From assembly GCA_052389555.1 (NCBI GenBank), contig JBQTHV010000109.1, positions 1 to 64,000 of the forward strand: a DNA stretch of 64,000 nucleotides, written 5' to 3'. The translations under genes and the position numbers were made by a program. Position 1 is the first letter of the stretch. The number at the start of each line of letters is the position of its first letter. The notes under the pieces are model-generated. The model was given only the letters and a program-made list of their open reading frames with translations, had not been told where the DNA came from and searched no databases. The DNA is from JABFSM01 sp052389555. GTDB lineage: Bacteria; Gemmatimonadota; Gemmatimonadetes; Gemmatimonadales; GWC2-71-9. Positions 36,595 through 45,940 of the stretch are shown here, in pieces.

Positions 36595-38420
36595 TCGACC
36601 GTCACCGACTTCGCCAGGTTCCTCGGCTGATCCACGTTACACCCGCGCCGGACCGCCACGTGGTAGGCGAAGAGCTGAAGGGGAACGCTCGCCAGGATCG
36701 GCGTGAGCAGGTCGTGGGTGGCGGGGATCGGGAAGACCGCGTCGGCCCGCTGGGCGATTTCGTGGTCGCCCTCGGTCACGATCGCGATCACCCGTCCCCC
36801 GCGGGCTTTCACCTCTTCGATATTGCTGGCGATCTTGCCGTGTACTCCATCGCGGGGCGCGATGAACACCACCGGCATATTCTCGTCGATCAGCGCGATA
36901 GGGCCGTGCTTCATCTCCGCGGCGGGATATCCCTCGGCGTGGATGTAACTGATCTCTTTGAGTTTGAGCGCGCCTTCGAGAGCAACCGGGAAGTTCACCC
37001 CGCGGCCCAGGTAGAGCGCGTTGTGCGCCTGGGCAAACTGCTCCGCCAGCTGCTCGACCTCGGGCGCGCGGTCGAGCACCTGGCGCATCTGGGCCGGAAG
37101 GGCCCGCAGCGCCTGAATGAGCTGGCGTCCTTGCAGGAGGCTCAACCCGCCGCGGAGTCGTCCCAGCTTGAGGGCCACCATCGCCAGCGCGGCGACTTGA
37201 CTGTTGAACGCCTTGGTGCTCGCGACCCCGATCTCGGGACCGGCGCGAAGGTAGAGTCCTCCCTGCACCTCCCGCGCAATGCTCGAGCCCACCACGTTGA
37301 CGAGCCCGATCGTCACGGCACCGCGGCGCTTGGCCTCGCGCACGGCGGCGAGGGTATCGGCGGTTTCGCCGGACTGGGAGATCGCGATCACCAGGCACTC
37401 TTCCCCGACCACCGGGTTCCGGTAGCGGAACTCCGAGGCGTATTCGACTTCGCACGGGATGCGGGCGAATTCCTCCATCAGATACTCGCCGATCAGGCCG
37501 GCGTGCCACGAGGTGCCGCACGCGGTGATCACCACCCGGCTGAAGTGCTTGAGCTGTTCGTCGCTCAAGTTCAATCCGCGGAGGCGGGCGCTGCCCTCCT
37601 CTTCGAGCAGGTGGCCCCGGATCGTGTTGGTGAGGCTGTCCGGCTGCTCGAAGATCTCCTTGAGCATGAAGTGGGGATACCCGCCCCGCTCGATGGTGGC
37701 GAGGTCCCACTCGATCTGATTGACCGGCTTGTCGACGTGGGTCTCGGTGAGGTTGCGGATCCGGTAGCCGCTGCGGGTTAGGACGGCCATCTCGCCGTCG
37801 TCGAGATAGACCACGCTGCGGGTATGCTCCAGGATCGCGGAGGCGTCCGAGGCCACGAAGTACTCGCCGTCGCCCACCCCGACCAGGAGCGGGGATCCGT
37901 TCCGGGCCGCGACCAGGATGTCCGGTTCGTCGGAGCAGATGACCGCAATGCCATACGCGCCGGCGACATCCCACAGCGCGGCGGCCACCGCCTCCTCCAG
38001 ATTGCCGTCGTAGAACACCCCGATGAGGTGGGCCAGCACCTCGGTGTCGGTTTCGGAGAGGAAGCGGTGGCCCCGCTTGAGCAGCGCCTGCCGGATCGTG
38101 GCGGCGTTCTCGATGATGCCGTTGTGGATGACGGCGATCCGCCCGCTCTGATCGAGATGGGGATGCGCGTTCGGGGTGGTGGGCGGCCCGTGCGTGGCCC
38201 ACCGGGTGTGTCCCATGCCGAGGGTCCCGTGGGTCGGGGCCGCCCGGAGGCTCTCGACCAGGGCCGCAATCTTGCCGGCGGTCTTCTGAACCTTGATCCC
38301 TTCGCCGTTGATGATCGCGACGCCGGCCGAGTCGTAGCCCCGGTACTCCATGCGGCGAAGCCCCTCAAGGAGGATCGGCGAGGCTTGCTTGGGGCCAACG
38401 TATCCGACGATTCCGCACAT
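36591..38420 (-). CDS. glmS: Glutamine-fructose-6-phosphate aminotransferase
   Basis: 609 residues. Begins MCGIVGYVGPKQASPILLEG with the nucleophile Cys2; glutaminase domain to about 240, then two SIS domains (TACGTSWHAGLIGEYLMEEF; ISQSGETADTLAAVREAKR; GPEIGVASTKAFNSQVAAL), ending NLAKSVTVE as the family does. It makes glucosamine-6-phosphate for peptidoglycan and LPS. Immediately downstream of glmM (18-bp gap), the next enzyme in the pathway. Confidence 0.98.
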   Translation of the reverse strand: MCGIVGYVGPKQASPILLEGLRRMEYRGYDSAGVAIINGEGIKVQKTAGKIAALVESLRAAPTHGTLGMGHTRWATHGPPTTPNAHPHLDQSGRIAVIHNGIIENAATIRQALLKRGHRFLSETDTEVLAHLIGVFYDGNLEEAVAAALWDVAGAYGIAVICSDEPDILVAARNGSPLLVGVGDGEYFVASDASAILEHTRSVVYLDDGEMAVLTRSGYRIRNLTETHVDKPVNQIEWDLATIERGGYPHFMLKEIFEQPDSLTNTIRGHLLEEEGSARLRGLNLSDEQLKHFSRVVITACGTSWHAGLIGEYLMEEFARIPCEVEYASEFRYRNPVVGEECLVIAISQSGETADTLAAVREAKRRGAVTIGLVNVVGSSIAREVQGGLYLRAGPEIGVASTKAFNSQVAALAMVALKLGRLRGGLSLLQGRQLIQALRALPAQMRQVLDRAPEVEQLAEQFAQAHNALYLGRGVNFPVALEGALKLKEISYIHAEGYPAAEMKHGPIALIDENMPVVFIAPRDGVHGKIASNIEEVKARGGRVIAIVTEGDHEIAQRADAVFPIPATHDLLTPILASVPLQLFAYHVAVRRGCNVDQPRNLAKSVTVE

Positions 38421-38437
38421 CGTGTCAGTGACCTCGA

Positions 38438-39862
38438 TCAGACGAGCGCTCGGGCCCGCTCCGCAAGCTGCGCGGCTTCCCGCTCAGTCGGCGCCTCGAC
38501 AATCAGACGAACGATCGGCTCGGTTCCCGAAGGTCGCAGGTGGATCCACCGGTCCGGCCACGCCATACGCAAACCGTCGCGTTCATCGACAGTGGCCTCC
38601 GGGAAAGCGGCCCTGAGCTTCGTGTAGGTCTGCTGCAAGTCGGCTTCCCGGGGCAGCTTAGCTTTGAGAATCCGGTAGCGTGCAGCAGCCGAAACCAGAC
38701 CTGAAACCGTACGGCCGTCGCGGGCCAGGTACTGCAAGATCAACGCCACCCCCAGGGGGGCATCACGCCCGGTGTGAAGCGCCGGGAGGATGACCCCACC
38801 ATTCCCTTCTCCCCCGATAACCGCCCGCTCCACTGCTATCGCCTTGGCGACGTTGGACTCGCCGACGGGTGCACGAACGAAGCGAGCACCGCAGTCTCGC
38901 GCGGCGTCTTCGACGACCAGGCTCGTGGAAAGGTTGGCGACGACGACAGGTTGCCGGTCGGCCGAAAGACCGGACGGCAGGTAAGTCCTCTGCGGTTCAA
39001 CATCCTGCCGTCCTGCCGCCCTGCCGTCCTGCAACCGAGCCCCAAGTACCGCGCGCACCGCAAACGCCAGCGTGTAGTCCTCCCCGATCGGCTCCCCGGT
39101 TTCGTCCACCAGTGCCAGGCGATCACCGTCGGGATCGATGGCCATTCCCAGGTGGGCGCCGGTACGGCGGACCAGGCCGCCCAGCTCGCCCAGGTTCTCG
39201 GGAAGCGGCTCGGGTTCCCGTGGAAACCGCCCATCGGTTTCGAGGTTCAGACCCAACACTTCGCAGCCGAGGCGACGCAACAGGGGCGGAATAACGGCAC
39301 CGCCGACCCCCCGGACACAGTCCAGCGCGACCCGGAAGCCCCTGGTTCGGATGACCTCGGCATCGATCAAGGGAAGCGCAAGGATGGCATCGAGGTGCCG
39401 CTCGATGGCATGGGGATCGAAACGCACGGTGCCAATCCCAGCCCAGCCTTTCCGCGCGGGCCCGCCTTCGGTCTCGGCAACCGCGCGGACTTCGCCAACC
39501 GCCTTGGCATCCAGGAAGATCCCGTCCGGCCCGACCAGCTTGAGCGCGTTCCATTCGACCGGGTTATGGCTCGCGGTGAGAATGAGACCGGCGCCCGCCT
39601 GGTGGTGCTCTACCGCGAGCTGCCCGGTGGGGGTGGGGACCAGGCCAAGGTCGATGACCTCGCATCCCACGGAAAGGAGTCCGGCGGTTGCCGCGCGCGC
39701 GAACATCTCGCCGCTGGTTCGCGCGTCGCGGCCCACGACGACCCGACTCTTGCCCTCCCTCGCCGCGCGCGCACCGAGGGCCGCGGCCCAGCGAGCCACA
39801 AACTCAGGCGTGAGATCGGTTCCCACAATCCCGCGGATTCCGGAGGCGGAGATGACGAGCAT
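38438..39862 (-). CDS. glmM: Phosphoglucosamine mutase (GlmM-like)
   Basis: 474 residues. Phosphoserine loop LTASHNPVEWNALK, metal loop AIDPDGDRLALVDE, sugar-binding GGEGNGGVILPAL and phosphate site RPSGTEPIVRLIVE. Converts GlcN-6-P to GlcN-1-P. Between about residues 275 and 305 the sequence QDGRAAGRQDVEPQRTYLPS and following is atypical and encoded by an octamer array (38966-39033), so it looks like an in-frame insertion of about 30-35 residues. Phosphomannomutase activity is an alternative. Confidence 0.88.
   Translation of the reverse strand: MLVISASGIRGIVGTDLTPEFVARWAAALGARAAREGKSRVVVGRDARTSGEMFARAATAGLLSVGCEVIDLGLVPTPTGQLAVEHHQAGAGLILTASHNPVEWNALKLVGPDGIFLDAKAVGEVRAVAETEGGPARKGWAGIGTVRFDPHAIERHLDAILALPLIDAEVIRTRGFRVALDCVRGVGGAVIPPLLRRLGCEVLGLNLETDGRFPREPEPLPENLGELGGLVRRTGAHLGMAIDPDGDRLALVDETGEPIGEDYTLAFAVRAVLGARLQDGRAAGRQDVEPQRTYLPSGLSADRQPVVVANLSTSLVVEDAARDCGARFVRAPVGESNVAKAIAVERAVIGGEGNGGVILPALHTGRDAPLGVALILQYLARDGRTVSGLVSAAARYRILKAKLPREADLQQTYTKLRAAFPEATVDERDGLRMAWPDRWIHLRPSGTEPIVRLIVEAPTEREAAQLAERARALV
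38966..39033. repeat. Octamer inverted array inside glmM
   Basis: One short arm has GACCGGACGGCAGG and the other has four units of CCTGCCGT. It sits within the glmM coding region where the protein shows non-conserved sequence. Confidence 0.7.
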
Positions 39863-39867
39863 GACTG

Positions 39868-39902
39868 AAAGGTAAGAGGTGAGAGGTGAGAGGTGAGAGG
39901 GA
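39868..39902. repeat. Heptamer array, GAGGTGA (5' arm)
   Basis: Five units just upstream of the glmM start (minus strand). Pairs with 39906-39938. Confidence 0.88.
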
Positions 39903-39905
39903 GTT

Positions 39906-39938
39906 CCCTCTTACCGCTCCCCGCTTACCGCTCACCCT
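39906..39938. repeat. Heptamer-like array, CTTACCGCT (3' arm)
   Basis: Imperfect units (CCTCTTACCGCT, CCCCGCTTACCGCTCACC) complementary in part to the 5' arm; ends at the HD-GYP gene stop. Confidence 0.7.
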
Positions 39939-40773
39939 TTAGACGAGGATCGGAAGTTTCGCGGGATCCGGGAATGCGCGGTGGAACGCCGCGACCACGT
40001 CGCGGTCGAAGTGCAGGCCCGCGCACCGGCTGATCTCGGCCAGCGCCTCCGCAGGATGGATGGGACTTCGGTAGGCGCGCTCGGTCGTCATGGCGTCGAA
40101 GGCATCGACGACGGCCACGATGCGGGCCACGATGGGAATGGCCCCGTTGGTCAGTCCATCGGGGAATCCCGAGCCATCGAGCCGCTCGTGGTGACTTCGC
40201 ACGATCTGCAGCACGAGTGGATGGTCGCGCCGAAGCGGCTCCAGGATCTCCTCTCCTTCCAGAACATGCCGTTTCATCTCCTCGAATTCGACCGTCGTGA
40301 GCGGACCCGGTTTGTGCAGCACGGCGTCGCGGGTGCCGATCTTGCCGATGTCGTGCAGCTCGCCGCCCAGCCGGATCTGGTCCAGGGTCATGCCGGAGAA
40401 GCCCATGAGGGTAGCGGTCTTCACGGCATAGCGGCTCACCCGCTGGGAGTGACCCCGGGTATATCCGTCCTTTTTCTCCAGCATCCGGACCGCCATCTGG
40501 ATTTGGCCCACGAACTGCTCCTTGTTCCGTCGGTGAAGTTCGCGAATGCCCGCTTCCAACCGTTCCTGACACCGCTGTTGCAGAGCGCGGTTCCTCGGGC
40601 CAGCGAGGACGGATCTCCCGGAGCAGCGCCAGTCCGTCGGAAGCCTCCACCACCTCCATGCCCAGCTCGCGAAACACGCGGCCCAGCGTTCGGCGGACCA
40701 GCTCGTCGTCGTAGGCGATCAGTACGCGTGCATCATCGGCCGGCGAAGCTGAACCGGTTGGGGCAAGGTGCAC
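39939..40773 (-). pseudogene. Response regulator with HD-GYP domain, internally deleted and frameshifted
   Basis: From 40773 the first frame gives VLIAYDDELVRRTLGRVFRE and EASDGLALLREIRPRW, the start of a receiver domain. The receiver then ends abruptly, with no phospho-Asp segment, and the next frame takes over with a helix (RNRALQQRCQERLEAGIREL) and a full HD-GYP domain (DGYTRGHSQRVSRYA; GGELHDIGKIG; SHHERLDGSGFPDGL, GYP here GFP). About 75 receiver residues are missing at the junction near 40600-40640. The HD-GYP part could still be made from ATG 40559. It would hydrolyse cyclic-di-GMP. Assembly error is possible. Confidence 0.75.
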
Positions 40774-40819
40774 GGTCTCAAGCTAGGAATGGCGGGGTGG
40801 TTGTACAATAGTGGGGGTG

Positions 40820-40866
40820 AGTCTTCCGTCGTCAGTCATCAGTCATCAGTCGTCAGTCCCGAGTGT
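40820..40866. repeat. Heptamer array, TCAGTCA (5' arm)
   Basis: Six units (TCAGTCA, TCAGTCG). Pairs with 40919-40957 across about 50 bp. Confidence 0.88.
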
Positions 40867-40918
40867 CAGACCGGGCCCAGCGGCGCTAGATTCGTGGTGC
40901 CGAACGCCAAGCCGGGAA

Positions 40919-40957
40919 CTTGAGGACTGCAGACTGACGACTGAAGACTGATGACTC
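40919..40957. repeat. Heptamer array, GACTGAC (3' arm)
   Basis: Five units; the ATG of the PLP enzyme (40951) lies in its last unit, so its first codons are repeat-encoded. Confidence 0.88.
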
Positions 40958-42114
40958 GGATCCTCCCTCACGACCACGAGCACGGACTCGCCACGCGCGC
41001 GGTGCATGCCGGCCAGCGCGAAGATCCGCTGGCCGGGGCGGTGATGCCCCCGATCTATCAGACCTCGACCTATCGCCAGCAAGGCATCGGTAAGCACAAG
41101 GGTTACGAGTACGCCCGGACCCAGAATCCCACTCGAGAGGTCCTGGAGCGCAACGTTGCGGCGCTGGAGGGCGCCACCCACGGGTTCGCATTCGGCTCGG
41201 GACTCGCCGCGCTCGATGCGCTGCTCAAGTTGTTTCGCCCGGGCGACCACGTCGTCTCGACCGCGAATCTCTACGGCGGCTCGCACCGGCTGATGACCCG
41301 GATCTTCGAAGCGTTCGGCCTCCAGTTCAGTTTCGTCGACTCCCGGGACCCGTCCCGCGTCGCGGGGGCGGTCCTGCCGGCCACCAAGCTGATCTACTGC
41401 GAGACCCCCACCAATCCGATGATGTTCCTCACCGATCTTCGCGCCGTCGGGGACGTCGCCGCCGCGCAGGGCGTCCTGCTCGCGGTGGATAACACCTTCG
41501 CCACGCCGGTCTTTCAGCGGCCCCTCGAGCTGGGCGCTCAGATCGTGTTGCATTCGACCACCAAGTACCTGAACGGGCACAGCGATATGGTCGGCGGCGT
41601 GCTGGTCACCACCCGCGACGATGTCGCCGAGCGATTGGGGTTCCTGCAGAACGCGAGCGGTGCGGTACCGGGGCCGATGGATTGCTGGCTCGCGCTTCGG
41701 GGCACCAAGACGTTGCCGCTCCGGATGCGGCAGCACGACGCCAACGGGCGGAGGATCGCGGCGTGGCTGGCCGGTCACCCGAAGGTCCAGCAGGTCTATT
41801 ACCCGGGCCTCGAGAGCCACCCGCAGCACCAGCTGGCCAAATGCCAGATGGCGGGATTCGGGGGAATGGTGTCGTTTGATGTGGGCGACGTCGGACGGTC
41901 ACGGCGGATCGTCGAGCGGGTTAGGATCTTTCAGCTGGCGGAGTCGCTCGGTGGGGTCGAGAGCCTGATCGGCCATCCGGCCTCCATGACCCACGCCTCG
42001 GTCCCGCTGGAGATGCGGACCGAGATGGGACTGACCGACTCGCTGCTCCGGTTGAGCGTCGGCATCGAAGACGTGGAAGACCTGATCGCCGACCTCGACC
42101 AGGCGATCGGCTAG
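40951..42114 (+). CDS. Cys/Met-metabolism PLP enzyme (cystathionine synthase/lyase family)
   Basis: 387 residues. Family motifs: TRAVHAGQREDPLAGAVMPP, YARTQNPTREVLERNVAALE, VDNTFATPVFQRPLELGA, and Schiff-base Lys in VLHSTTKYLNGHSDMVGG. It is either cystathionine gamma-synthase/lyase or a beta-lyase, so sulphur amino-acid metabolism; the subfamily cannot be fixed by eye. Genes on either side are unrelated. Confidence 0.92.
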   Translation: MTRILPHDHEHGLATRAVHAGQREDPLAGAVMPPIYQTSTYRQQGIGKHKGYEYARTQNPTREVLERNVAALEGATHGFAFGSGLAALDALLKLFRPGDHVVSTANLYGGSHRLMTRIFEAFGLQFSFVDSRDPSRVAGAVLPATKLIYCETPTNPMMFLTDLRAVGDVAAAQGVLLAVDNTFATPVFQRPLELGAQIVLHSTTKYLNGHSDMVGGVLVTTRDDVAERLGFLQNASGAVPGPMDCWLALRGTKTLPLRMRQHDANGRRIAAWLAGHPKVQQVYYPGLESHPQHQLAKCQMAGFGGMVSFDVGDVGRSRRIVERVRIFQLAESLGGVESLIGHPASMTHASVPLEMRTEMGLTDSLLRLSVGIEDVEDLIADLDQAIG

Positions 42115-42459
42115 CTAGGTCGCCAGGTAGGCCCGGGCAATCGCCCGCAGGTGCTCGCTCTCCGCGAGGTCGTGGGCCCGCTCGATCACGTCCCGGTGCC
42201 GGTCCTGATTCCGTTCCCCCAAGGTCTGTACCGCGAACGACCGGATCATGTCCTCGGGACTCATCGCGTGGGGGAACCCCATGGCGGGATCCACTATAAC
42301 CCGGCCCGCGAAGGTCGCCGCCCTCCGCAGCGCCGCTTCCGAATCATCCGAACGGTCGGCCGAGATCGCATGCAGCATCCCCAGGACGTGGTGCCAGTGA
42401 TACGCCCCGGGCGAAGTACCCTCCAGGAGCCGGTCCAGGTACTCGTGGGCGAGAGCCAT
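42115..42459 (-). CDS. Hypothetical protein
   Basis: 114 residues, mostly helical, no recognised domain and no signal peptide. Contains HWHHVLGMLHAISADRSDDS. It lies directly downstream of the transglutaminase-like gene (3-bp gap) and converges on the PLP enzyme gene, so it probably shares an mRNA with the former. Confidence 0.55.
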   Translation of the reverse strand: MALAHEYLDRLLEGTSPGAYHWHHVLGMLHAISADRSDDSEAALRRAATFAGRVIVDPAMGFPHAMSPEDMIRSFAVQTLGERNQDRHRDVIERAHDLAESEHLRAIARAYLAT

Positions 42460-42462
42460 GGG

Positions 42463-43734
42463 TCAGAGCCAGTAGAAGGTGAGCGAAGCCTCGCGCTGAT
42501 CGATCAAGGTGGTCTCTAGGGTCAGTCCATTTCGAGTCCGCTGCTCGGGAAAACGGGGAGCGTTCGGATCCGGATGCACCGTTTCGAACAACCGCTGGCC
42601 ATGGCGCAGGGAGCCGAGCATGAACCGAACCGCCTGATCGAGGTACCGGTGCTTGAAATCCCCGAGTGAGTCGACCGGAACCGGGCGCGAGCGATCGGAC
42701 GCAGGGAGCGAGAAATCGATGAGCTCGCACCGGATCAGGAACGACGGGTCGAAGAGGATCCACCGCCCCCGCGAGCGCAGAAAGTTGAGACAATGCCCGT
42801 CGAATACCTTCTCGGGGCTGCCCCAGAATCGATAGCGACGCTGGTAGCGGGTTAGGACCGGGCTGTGCCGGTTGAGCCCCGGGGCTTCCACCACGATGGC
42901 ACACCAGCGCGCCTCGCCGGCCCGTTCCGCTTGCCAGTTCACCGCCATGAACCGCCGTTCCAGGGTAATGCCGTGGGCGCCGGCCATCGCCTGAAAGAGC
43001 CGGAACCAGCCGCCGCAGTAGCCGCCCCCCTTCTGCAGCATGGCCAGGACATTCCAGGCGGGAACCGCGTAGCGCAGTCCGGACGAGGGCAGCCCGGCGA
43101 AGATGGCGTCGCAGATCCGCTCTTCATCATCCTGACCGGCAGCCCATTCGCAGGTCCATCGCAGGATCGGCTCCCAGGTCCAGGCGGCGGTTGGATCGCC
43201 GGGGGGGCCGTCGGACGGCTCCTGCGTCGTGGCCCAGACCGTGGCCGGGATCGGCGGTCGCCAGGCCAGCAGGAACTCGTGGCGGGTTATGCCCAGAGTC
43301 GCCTCCCCGGCCGGCGATCGAACGTACCAGGACCACTCCGGCCGGCAGCGACCGATGCTCCGGGGAAGGGCGCTCTCGAACGTGAAGGGATGAGGACCGG
43401 ACCTCCCATTCGAGTCGAATGCCAGCTCGACCTCTTGCTCCGCTACGCCAGGACCATCAACGCCGCGCGCTCCGATCCGCCACGGTCCCTGGGGTGATCC
43501 ACCGCCCGGAACCCGGGCGAACCAGACCAGCAGTTGAGGACGACTTCCTTGAACGAATCCGGCTGGGACGGGTTGATCGGTCCTCTCCGCGTTCCATTCG
43601 GGCGAGTCACCCAGGAAGCGCTGGGACGCGGGGTCCCGGAGCGGGATCACGCCATGATTGCCGGGAAAGGCAAAGGCGATGCTGTGAACCGCGAAGGGGA
43701 GAGCCATCGAAGGTCCCGCCCTGGGCCGGCTCAT
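42463..43734 (-). CDS. Transglutaminase-like cysteine-protease-fold protein
   Basis: About 423 residues (ATG near 43707, MALPFAVHS, is a plausible alternative start). A Cys-His-Asp arrangement is suggested by GGGYCGGWFRLFQAMAGAHG, FDGHCLNFLRS and ILFDPSFLIR in the order and spacing of transglutaminase/PNGase folds. Substrate unknown; may act as a peptidase or amidase. The start region faces the TPR-like gene, whose open frame overlaps it. Confidence 0.6.
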   Translation of the reverse strand: MSRPRAGPSMALPFAVHSIAFAFPGNHGVIPLRDPASQRFLGDSPEWNAERTDQPVPAGFVQGSRPQLLVWFARVPGGGSPQGPWRIGARGVDGPGVAEQEVELAFDSNGRSGPHPFTFESALPRSIGRCRPEWSWYVRSPAGEATLGITRHEFLLAWRPPIPATVWATTQEPSDGPPGDPTAAWTWEPILRWTCEWAAGQDDEERICDAIFAGLPSSGLRYAVPAWNVLAMLQKGGGYCGGWFRLFQAMAGAHGITLERRFMAVNWQAERAGEARWCAIVVEAPGLNRHSPVLTRYQRRYRFWGSPEKVFDGHCLNFLRSRGRWILFDPSFLIRCELIDFSLPASDRSRPVPVDSLGDFKHRYLDQAVRFMLGSLRHGQRLFETVHPDPNAPRFPEQRTRNGLTLETTLIDQREASLTFYWL

Positions 43735-43807
43735 CGATCTCGCCAGCAGCCGGGGCGATACTGCCGAGGTACGCGCCCTCGGCGCGCGATACCTCGCGCT
43801 CGACTCG

Positions 43808-44815
43808 GTGGGATCGCTTGCCGATTACTACCGCTGGCGGGTAGGCCTGGCCCTGGGCGACCGACGCGCCCTAACCCGCATCCGCAGCCGGCTCGACAGC
43901 CTCAGCGAAGCCACTCTCATGCGCATGGTGAACGTGAGCCAGCTGGACGGCCTGCCGCTCGAAGACGCACTCCGCGCGGCCGACGCGCTGTGGGGTCGAA
44001 GCGGAGTGTGGGAGCAGCAACGGCTGGGTTACGTGAAACGGGCCGAGCTCGCCCTCAATCGCGGGAACCCGGGTGAAGCGAGGGGACTGATCGAGCGGTG
44101 GACCGCCGACCACCCGTTCCGGGCCTTTGACCGCCTGAGCGAGGTGGTCAACGCCTTGTACTGGAACGCGGACACCACACTCGCTGCCTTGGCAGTCCGG
44201 GAGATCGGATCCCGAGCCGACGATCCCGCCCCAGCCACCGGTCCGGCGGGCAACGCCCAGGCCGCCGCTTACGATGTCTGCGCCGCGAACCTTTGGCGGT
44301 TGTTCACGAGCGGGCTCGAGCGCGTCAGCGCCGCGGCGTCGGCGTTGCGCCGGGAAGGTCAGCGTGGATTCGGAACCCAATACGCCGTACTCTGCGCCGC
44401 AGTTCGGGACGCCCACGTCTCGGCCGCGCTCAGGCGACCGGACCTGCGGACCAGGGTCGAGGAGCTGGATTCCCTGGTTCGAGGCCCGGCCACGAATTCC
44501 TGGATCCTTGCGGCCGCCAATCTGACCGCCGCCCGCCTCTGGCATTTGCTCGGTGAACCACGGCGCGCCCTCACTGCGACTCGGCGCCGCGCCTATCTCA
44601 CCGATCTCAACGAGACCCGCGTGTTAGTGGCCCAATCCGCGTTCTTCCGGGAAGAAGGAAGACTTGCCGCGGCAACCGGCGATCGCGAGGGGGCGGCACG
44701 CGCGTACCGAAGGTATCTCAGGTTGCGCGCAGATCCGGATTCGGCCCTGATTCCCCAACGCGATTCGGTCCGCGCCGAGCTGGCTCGGCTGCTCGAAAGC
44801 GCTCCTGCGAGATAG
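43808..44815 (+). CDS. Helical-repeat (TPR-like) protein, possibly a C-terminal fragment
   Basis: 335 residues from GTG 43808. The protein is helical with tandem A/L-rich pairs (LSEVVNALYWNADTTLAALA; AAARLWHLLGEPRRALTATR; AATGDREGAARAYRRYLRLR), like TPR tails of regulatory or kinase proteins. The frame is open upstream to 43688 with ALGRLIDLASSRGDTAEVRA continuing the pattern, but no start codon exists there and it overlaps the divergent gene start. It may be the remains of a larger gene that lost its N-terminus. Confidence 0.5.
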   Translation: MGSLADYYRWRVGLALGDRRALTRIRSRLDSLSEATLMRMVNVSQLDGLPLEDALRAADALWGRSGVWEQQRLGYVKRAELALNRGNPGEARGLIERWTADHPFRAFDRLSEVVNALYWNADTTLAALAVREIGSRADDPAPATGPAGNAQAAAYDVCAANLWRLFTSGLERVSAAASALRREGQRGFGTQYAVLCAAVRDAHVSAALRRPDLRTRVEELDSLVRGPATNSWILAAANLTAARLWHLLGEPRRALTATRRRAYLTDLNETRVLVAQSAFFREEGRLAAATGDREGAARAYRRYLRLRADPDSALIPQRDSVRAELARLLESAPAR

Positions 44816-44926
44816 CACGGACCGGAGAGACTGTCCGGCAACTGATCCGACTTCCCTTCCGGGACCGGGCGTGAAACATTTGGCTACGAGGGGCGTAGGT
44901 CCCCGCATCCCCCTCGCGAGTCAACC

Positions 44927-45940
44927 ATGACTTCAGTTCCTGCCCAACGCCCTCGGGTGTCGTTCCCCCAGATTGCGGGAGTGTCCTGGGAACACCCTGC
45001 CGACCGTGCCGCGCTCCAGGCTCTTCGGGCGGTGCCCGGGTTCGACGATGTGGTGCGCAAGATCATCGCGTTCCTGGGCGGGGAGCGCGGCATCCGCCTG
45101 CTCTTCCAGGGCAACGCGGTGCGCGCCGGTCCGCAGCAGTTTCCGCTGGCCTACTCGCTTCACGTGGAGCTCGTCGCCACCTTCGACTGGCCCACGGTAC
45201 CCGAGCTGTATGTGACCCAGACGCCGGTGTTCAACGCCGGCGCCTACGGCGTGGACGAGCCGTTCATCGTGCTCCACTCGCCCACTTTCGAGCTGCTCAA
45301 CGAGGAGGAGCTGCGGGTGCTCCTGGCCCATGAGCTGGGCCACGTGGTGAGCGGTCATTCCCTCTATCGGACCATTGCCGCGATCCTGCTGGCCGTGAGC
45401 CTTGGCTCGCTGCCGTTCCTCGCCGGCGTGGCCCTCTGGCCGATCCGGCTCGCCATCCTCGAGTGGTCGCGCAAGGCCGAGCTCTCGTCCGATCGGGCCG
45501 GACTTCTGGGAAGCCAGGATATCCTCGCCTCCCAGCAGCTCTTCATGAAGATGGCGGGCGCCTATCGGGGCGCTCTCGAGTCGGGCCAGATGGCGCTGGA
45601 TCCGTTCATCGCCCAGGCCAACGAGTACCTGGCCGCCAACGAGGGACTCGACCTGGTCTACAAGGTTGTTAACACGCTGGCCCTCACGCACCCGATGAAT
45701 ACCGTGCGGGCCGCCGAGCTCCAGGCCTGGATCGCCAGCGGTGAGTACGACCGGATCCTCCGGGGCGAGTACGTGCGCCGGGGTGCGGAGGCCAAAGCCC
45801 GCCCCCTCGGCGAGGACTTCAAGCAGGCCCGCGCCTACTACGCCGGCGAGGCGCGCGATGCGATGAGCAAGGTCGCCGATGCCGCCAAGAAGGCCGCCGC
45901 CGCGGCACGGGAAGCGTTCCGCAAGGCCCAGCAACGGTGA
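44927..45940 (+). CDS. M48-family metalloprotease
   Basis: 337 residues. Zinc motif LLAHELGHVVSGHSL (HExxH, His135-Glu136-His139) and a later Glu-containing helix (EWSRKAELSSDRAGLL, third ligand). A short membrane segment follows the motif (AILLAVSLGSLPFLAGVALW). It is a soluble-to-membrane peptidase, possibly in envelope quality control. The C-terminal 40 residues are Ala/Lys-rich coiled-coil. Its stop overlaps the purD GTG by 4 bp. Confidence 0.92.
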   Translation: MTSVPAQRPRVSFPQIAGVSWEHPADRAALQALRAVPGFDDVVRKIIAFLGGERGIRLLFQGNAVRAGPQQFPLAYSLHVELVATFDWPTVPELYVTQTPVFNAGAYGVDEPFIVLHSPTFELLNEEELRVLLAHELGHVVSGHSLYRTIAAILLAVSLGSLPFLAGVALWPIRLAILEWSRKAELSSDRAGLLGSQDILASQQLFMKMAGAYRGALESGQMALDPFIAQANEYLAANEGLDLVYKVVNTLALTHPMNTVRAAELQAWIASGEYDRILRGEYVRRGAEAKARPLGEDFKQARAYYAGEARDAMSKVADAAKKAAAAAREAFRKAQQR

